From: an uncultured Prevotella sp.
Lineage (GTDB): Bacteria > Bacteroidota > Bacteroidia > Bacteroidales > Bacteroidaceae
DNA: 64,000 nt
Direction of reading: 5' to 3'
Assembly (NCBI GenBank): GCA_944320105.1
Contig: CALUGA010000003.1
Span: 100,218-164,217, forward strand
In this document: positions 60,006 through 64,000 of the stretch, in pieces
Position numbering within the stretch: position 1 is the stretch's first letter
How the letters are laid out: each line of letters starts with the position of its first letter
Translations under genes and position numbers: made by a program
The notes under the pieces: model-generated
The model's database searches: none
The model's input: only the letters and a program-made list of their open reading frames with translations
What the model was told of the DNA's origin: nothing

Positions 60006-61367
60006 TTACTTGCAGAGCTTGCAGCCCTCGCACTTGCTCAGCTCGCCGCGGAAACGCTTCTCCACGAGGTAGTGAAGGCGGTCGCGCAGCGGCGCGAGCT
60101 GCATCTGGTCAATTACCTCATTGATGAAAGCGAACTCAAGCAAGAGCTTGGCCTCCTTCAAGGGTATGCCCCGCTGGCGCATATAAAAGAGCGCGGCATC
60201 GTTGAGCTGGCCCACGGTGGACCCGTGGGAGCACTTAACGTCGTCGGCATAAATCTCAAGCATGGGCTGCGTGAACATTCGTGCCTCGCGCGTGGCACAA
60301 AGGTTCTGGTTGGTTTCCTGCGACACGGTGTGCTGCGCTCCGTGGCGCACGAGCACACGCCCGGCAAAGGCTCCGGTGGCCTGCCCGTCGAGCACATACT
60401 TGTAAAGCTCGCGGCTCGTGCAACGAGGCACACGGTGGTCGATGAGCGTATTGTTGTCCACGTGCTGCTGCTTGTCGGCTATCACGCAGCCGCAGAGGTT
60501 GCACTCCGCCCCCTCGCCGCAGAAGGCGAGGTCGGTCTTGTTGCGGGTGATGCCGTTGTGGAGCGTAATGATGTTGTGGTTTACGCGGCTGCCGGCCTGC
60601 TGCTCTATGTAAAGGTTGCTCACGCGGGTGTTCTTGGCGTGTGTCTCTTCAAGGCAGTAGAGGTCGAGGGCGGCGTTGTCGCCTACGTAAGCCTCGATGA
60701 CCTGCGTGGTGAGGAAGCGGCGGTCGTCGGCCGCATGGTCGCAGAAGAGCAGCTTTATCTCGGCCTCCGGCTCAACGATGATGAGCACACGGCGGTTGGC
60801 CATGAGGTCTACGTCGGAGCGCAGGATGTTGATTACCTGGACGGCGCGGTCGACCTTGACGCCCCGCGGCACGTAGACGAGCAGGCCGTCCTGCGCGAGC
60901 ATGGTGTTGAGCGCGGTGACGGCATCGCCCGAAGTAGAGGCAATACGCGAGTAATACTTTTCGATGAAATGGGGATTTTTTGCGGCTTCGTCGGCCAAAG
61001 AGCCAATAACGACACCCTCGGGCAAATGGCCCTTGGGCTGCAATTTGGAGTAAAAGGCATCGTTGACGACAAAGTAAAGCGACGTGCTGAGGTTAGGCAC
61101 ATCGCAGCGGAAAGCCTCGTAGGGGTCGACGGGGATTTCCAACCGGTTGAGGTTTAGCCCATAGTCGGGGGCGAACAAGGCCGCCATGTCGGTGTACTTG
61201 TAGCGTTCCACCTTGCGGGTGGGGAAGCCCAAGCGGCGGAAGTCTTCGAAAGCGGCATCGCGCACGGCGTTCATGACGTCGGCGCCATGGCCCAGAATCA
61301 TGTCGCGGCAAGAGGAATAAAGCTCCAAATACTGCGCGGCAGAGTCGTTGACGGTGTGTTTTGCCAT
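60006..61367 (-). CDS. sufD: Fe-S cluster assembly protein SufD
   Basis: 453 residues from ATG 61367 (MAKHTVNDSAAQYLEL); an ATG five codons earlier is possible. The SufD/SufB beta-helix core is seen in GVKVDRAVQVINIL, RVLIIVEPEAEIKLLFCDHA and the C-terminal MLEIYADDVKCSHGSTVGQLNDAALFYMRQRGI, containing the conserved Cys-Ser-His. It ends in CEGCKLCK. With SufB and SufC it forms the scaffold complex. Confidence 0.95.
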   Translation of the reverse strand: MAKHTVNDSAAQYLELYSSCRDMILGHGADVMNAVRDAAFEDFRRLGFPTRKVERYKYTDMAALFAPDYGLNLNRLEIPVDPYEAFRCDVPNLSTSLYFVVNDAFYSKLQPKGHLPEGVVIGSLADEAAKNPHFIEKYYSRIASTSGDAVTALNTMLAQDGLLVYVPRGVKVDRAVQVINILRSDVDLMANRRVLIIVEPEAEIKLLFCDHAADDRRFLTTQVIEAYVGDNAALDLYCLEETHAKNTRVSNLYIEQQAGSRVNHNIITLHNGITRNKTDLAFCGEGAECNLCGCVIADKQQHVDNNTLIDHRVPRCTSRELYKYVLDGQATGAFAGRVLVRHGAQHTVSQETNQNLCATREARMFTQPMLEIYADDVKCSHGSTVGQLNDAALFYMRQRGIPLKEAKLLLEFAFINEVIDQMQLAPLRDRLHYLVEKRFRGELSKCEGCKLCK

Positions 61368-61383
61368 ATCTGTGCCAACCATG

Positions 61384-62139
61384 TCAGTCCTCCCCTACCT
61401 CTGCTTTTATCCAGTCGAAGCCGCGCTCCTCTATCTCGTGGGCAAGCTCCGGGCCGGCGGTCTTCACTATGCGCCCATGGTAGAGCACGTGGATTACGTC
61501 GGGCTTGAGTATGTCGAGCAGGCGCTGGTAGTGGGTTATGACTATGCAGCTCGTCTCCGGCGTCTTCAGCTTGTTCACTCCCTCGGCCACGATGCGCAGC
61601 GCATCGACATCGAGTCCGGAGTCGGTCTCGTCGAGAATCGACAACCTTGGCTCAAGCATTGCCATCTGGAAGATTTCGTTGCGTTTCTTCTCGCCGCCGC
61701 TGAAGCCCTCGTTCACCGAGCGGTTGGCCAATTTGCTGTCAAGCTCCACCACCTTGCGCTTCTCGCGCATCAGCTTCAGGAAGTCGGCGGCGCCCATCGG
61801 CTCCTTGCCCTCGTACTTGCGTTTCTCGTTGATGGCGGTACGCATGAAGTTGGTCATCGACACCCCAGGAATCTCCACCGGGTACTGGAACGAGAGGAAC
61901 AAGCCCTCGTGCGCCCTGTCCTCTGGCTTCATCGCCAGCAAGTCCTTGCCGTTGAACGTGGCCGACCCGGCTGTAACCTCGTAGAGAGGGTTGCCCACGA
62001 GCACGGCGCTGAGCGTTGACTTACCCGAGCCGTTAGGCCCCATGATGGCATGGGTTTCGCCATCCTTGATGGTGAGGTTGATCCCCCTGAGTATCTCTTT
62101 GTCGCCTATCCTGGCGTGAAGGTCTTTTACTTCTAACAT
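61384..62139 (-). CDS. sufC: Fe-S cluster assembly ATPase SufC
   Basis: 251 residues. ABC ATPase with Walker A GPNGSGKST (34-42), the signature FSGGEKKRNEIFQMAML and Walker B LSILDETDSGLDVDAL. It ends ahead of sufD by a few bases and follows sufB after 150 bp of repeat-rich DNA. It powers the SufBCD scaffold. Confidence 0.97.
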   Translation of the reverse strand: MLEVKDLHARIGDKEILRGINLTIKDGETHAIMGPNGSGKSTLSAVLVGNPLYEVTAGSATFNGKDLLAMKPEDRAHEGLFLSFQYPVEIPGVSMTNFMRTAINEKRKYEGKEPMGAADFLKLMREKRKVVELDSKLANRSVNEGFSGGEKKRNEIFQMAMLEPRLSILDETDSGLDVDALRIVAEGVNKLKTPETSCIVITHYQRLLDILKPDVIHVLYHGRIVKTAGPELAHEIEERGFDWIKAEVGED

Positions 62140-62147
62140 AACATTGA

Positions 62148-62289
62148 TTGAATTAAGAGTTAAGAGTTAAGAATTAAGAAAACATGCCAAGTGGCACTAT
62201 CATGTTCCGCACTCCCAATCATGCCGCACTTCATGCTGTTTCTTTAACTTTCAACTTATATTTTACAGTTTTCCAACTTTCAACTTCCA
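62148..62289. repeat. GAGTTAA / CAACTTTC repeats between sufB and sufC
   Basis: AATTAAGAGTTAAGAGTTAAG at the sufC side is answered by CTTTAACTTTCAACTT and TTTCCAACTTTCAACTT at the sufB side, an imperfect inverted arrangement. No gene is present. Confidence 0.75.
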
Positions 62290-63729
62290 TCACCCCACGG
62301 TGCCTTCGAGCGAGACGCTGAGCAGTTTCTGGGCCTCTACGGCAAACTCCATGGGCAACTTCTGGAGCACTTCCTTGGCGTAGCCGTTCACGATTAGGCC
62401 CACGGCCTGCTCCGTGGGAATGCCGCGCTGGTTGCAGTAGAAGAGCTGTTCCTCGCTGATTTTGCTCGTGGTGGCCTCGTGCTCCACCACTGCTGTGTCG
62501 TTATGTATGTCCATATAAGGGAAAGTGTGGGCGCCGCAATCGCTGCCAAGCAGCAGCGAGTCGCACGATGAATAGTTGCGCGCACCATCGGCCCCGGGAG
62601 CCACGCGCACCAACCCGCGGTAAGAGTTCTGGCTCTTGCCTGCGGAAATGCCCTTGCTTATTATGGTGCTCTTGGTGTTTCGCCCGAGGTGAATCATCTT
62701 TGTGCCTGTGTCGGCCTCTTGGTGATTGTTGGTCACGGCCACGCTGTAGAACTCCGCCACGGAGTTGTCGCCGCGCAATACGCACGACGGATACTTCCAC
62801 GTGATGGCCGACCCGGTCTCCACTTGCGTCCACGACAGTTTGCTGCCCTCGCCGCGCAGTTCGCCGCGCTTGGTAACGAGGTTGAGCACGCCGCCGCGCC
62901 CCTGCTCGTCGCCGGGATACCAGTTCTGCACGGTAGAGTACTTCACTTCGGCCCTGTCCATCACCACTATCTCCACAACGGCGGCGTGGAGCTGGTTCTC
63001 ATCGCGCATCGGGGCGGTGCATCCCTCAAGGTAAGATACGTAAGAGTCGTCGTCGGCCACGATGAGAGTGCGCTCAAACTGCCCCGTGTTCCGGGCGTTG
63101 ATGCGGAAATACGAGCTAAGCTCCATGGGGCAGCGCACCCCCTTGGGGATGTATACGAACGACCCGTCGCTGAACACGGCACTGTTGAGGGCTGCAAAGA
63201 AGTTGTCGCGATACGGCACCACGGTGCCAAGGTAACGGCGAACGAGGTCGGGATGAAGCTTTATGGCGTCGCCGATGGAACAGAACACGATTCCTTTCTC
63301 TGCCAGCTTTTCCTTGAACGTTGTCTTGACGGACACCGAATCCATTATCGCATCCACGGCCACGCCGCTCAAGGCGAGGCGTTCCTCAAGGGGAATGCCC
63401 AGCTTGTCGAACGTCTTCATAAGCTCCGGGTCTATCTCCTTCTTATCCTCTTTCTTCCTCGCCAACGGGTCGGCATAATAAGAAATGTCCTGATAGTCAA
63501 TCTCCGGCACATGGACATGACCCCATGCTGGCTGCTCCATGCCCTGCCAGTGGCGGAAAGCCTTCAGGCGGAAGTCGAGCATCCACTCGGGTTCGCCTTT
63601 CTTCTGCGATATGAGACGCACAACGTCCTCATCCAGACCCTTGTCTATTATCTCAGTGTGTACGTCGGTAGTGAAGCCGTACTCATATTTCTGCTCGGCC
63701 ACCTGACGCACAAACTCATTCTGCTTCAT
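62290..63729 (-). CDS. sufB: Fe-S cluster assembly protein SufB
   Basis: 479 residues from ATG 63729 ([19 protein letters not shown]). Conserved SufB text: [81 protein letters not shown] and C-terminal [22 protein letters not shown]. It is the first gene of the operon and the cluster-building scaffold subunit. Confidence 0.97.
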   Translation of the reverse strand: MKQNEFVRQVAEQKYEYGFTTDVHTEIIDKGLDEDVVRLISQKKGEPEWMLDFRLKAFRHWQGMEQPAWGHVHVPEIDYQDISYYADPLARKKEDKKEIDPELMKTFDKLGIPLEERLALSGVAVDAIMDSVSVKTTFKEKLAEKGIVFCSIGDAIKLHPDLVRRYLGTVVPYRDNFFAALNSAVFSDGSFVYIPKGVRCPMELSSYFRINARNTGQFERTLIVADDDSYVSYLEGCTAPMRDENQLHAAVVEIVVMDRAEVKYSTVQNWYPGDEQGRGGVLNLVTKRGELRGEGSKLSWTQVETGSAITWKYPSCVLRGDNSVAEFYSVAVTNNHQEADTGTKMIHLGRNTKSTIISKGISAGKSQNSYRGLVRVAPGADGARNYSSCDSLLLGSDCGAHTFPYMDIHNDTAVVEHEATTSKISEEQLFYCNQRGIPTEQAVGLIVNGYAKEVLQKLPMEFAVEAQKLLSVSLEGTVG

Positions 63730-63799
63730 GTCTGTTGTCTCCATCTGCAATCTATCCTTGCCCGAGCCTACGCATACCGGCACAGGCTCATACGGACTG

Positions 63800-63807
63800 C
63801 AAAGTTA
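63800..63807 (-). promoter_or_regulatory. -7 box for the suf operon
   Basis: TAACTTTG on the minus strand, about 70 bp upstream of the sufB start. Confidence 0.55.
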
Positions 63808-63933
63808 CAAAAAAACGACCTACATACAAGCGTTTCATTTGAAAAATGAATCGCGGCCGCCTCCAACCTACCCTCGAAGCCACACCACAGCGACAATGCG
63901 GAACGCAGCACTTCCATGCCGAAGCAGGCCCCG

Positions 63934-64000
63934 TCACTCCACGACCCACTCGCTGATGCCGCGCGTGGCCGACGAGAAGGCCACGCCTATGCGGTACACC
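63934..64000 (-). CDS. 3' end of a gene cut by the right edge
   Basis: The last 21 or so codons of a minus-strand frame (VYRIGVAFSSATRGISEWVVE) end in TGA at 63934-63936. Codon use matches the neighbours. Too short to name. Confidence 0.45.
   Translation of the reverse strand, partial: VYRIGVAFSSATRGISEWVVE

Noticed and set aside
58710-61157. 815-codon plus-strand frame across sufS and sufD
   Set aside because: Opposite to two certain genes, spans their boundary, and has no recognisable motif.

Overview
The window is chromosomal DNA from a high-GC member of the Bacteroidales, most likely Prevotellaceae-like. The evidence is a complete type IX secretion (Por/Gld) core operon, a Mfa/Fim-type (type V) pilus locus with DUF3575 and DUF5119 partners, the order recO / tRNA-Glu / rpsT / gyrB, the order dut / TPR / DUF4292 / EnvC-like, DUF4421 and PorT-like barrels, and -7 promoter boxes of the form TAnnTTTG upstream of many genes. 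I can assign no species. There is no rRNA, CRISPR array, insertion sequence with a transposase, or prophage.

Layout. 1-11.2 kb (minus strand): a pilus/surface-adhesin operon running right to left. Its order is DUF3575 barrel, DUF5119 lipoprotein with a Pro-Gly-Glu repeat linker, three fimbrillin lipoproteins, a small DUF3575-like barrel, an 883-aa OmpA-like protein and a barrel cut by the left edge. 11.2-20.9 kb: DUF389 membrane protein, priA, a FadL/OmpP1 porin, a PgpH-like HD phosphohydrolase, and two repeat-rich intergenic regions. 20.9-24.9 kb (plus): gltX, waaA and a membrane metallophosphoesterase. 24.9-32.9 kb (minus): DUF4421 protein, a PorT-like barrel, then the T9SS operon porP-porK-porL-porM-porN. 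33-39 kb: GH105 hydrolase, Bax-inhibitor-1 protein, GNAT, SGNH hydrolase, dGTPase. 39-43.7 kb (plus): dut, TPR protein, DUF4292 lipoprotein and a degenerate M23/EnvC-like protein in a tight operon. 44-47.5 kb: recO (minus), tRNA-Glu, rpsT, gyrB. 47.7-53.8 kb: GH95 fucosidase, an orphan rhamnosidase-like protein without a catalytic domain, a two-gene minus-strand unit and an AraC regulator. 53.9-58.7 kb: trpS, a lipoprotein-barrel-lipoprotein trio, rnhB and a small conserved-looking ORF. 58.7-63.8 kb (minus): the suf operon sufB-sufC-sufD-sufS. The last 67 bases hold the 3' end of another minus-strand gene.

The genes form a coherent cell-surface picture. T9SS exports proteins across the outer membrane, the pilus locus supplies lipoprotein pilins of the kind that in Porphyromonas gingivalis are matured by a T9SS-exported Arg-protease, and GH95, GH105 and the rhamnosidase-like protein point to use of pectic or host glycans.

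The most unusual content is outside genes. A roughly 200-bp element occurs five times, always in an intergenic space (11661-11860, 20142-20345, 36151-36348, 43845-44043, 55141-55338). The copies are almost equal in length and have matching ends. The centre holds three to four 22-bp units, each with a semi-palindromic core AAACRGSCYGTTT. Two further MITE-like elements with about 20-bp terminal inverted repeats lie beside two of these copies. Several families of 8-10-bp minisatellites (GGAGTTCA, CACCTACAAA, GGAGACGG, GGGAGTAAT, GAGTTAA) fill other intergenic spaces, and one of them has entered a coding region. An eight-base poly-G tract sits where the -33 box of the pilus operon promoter should be, which suggests phase variation.
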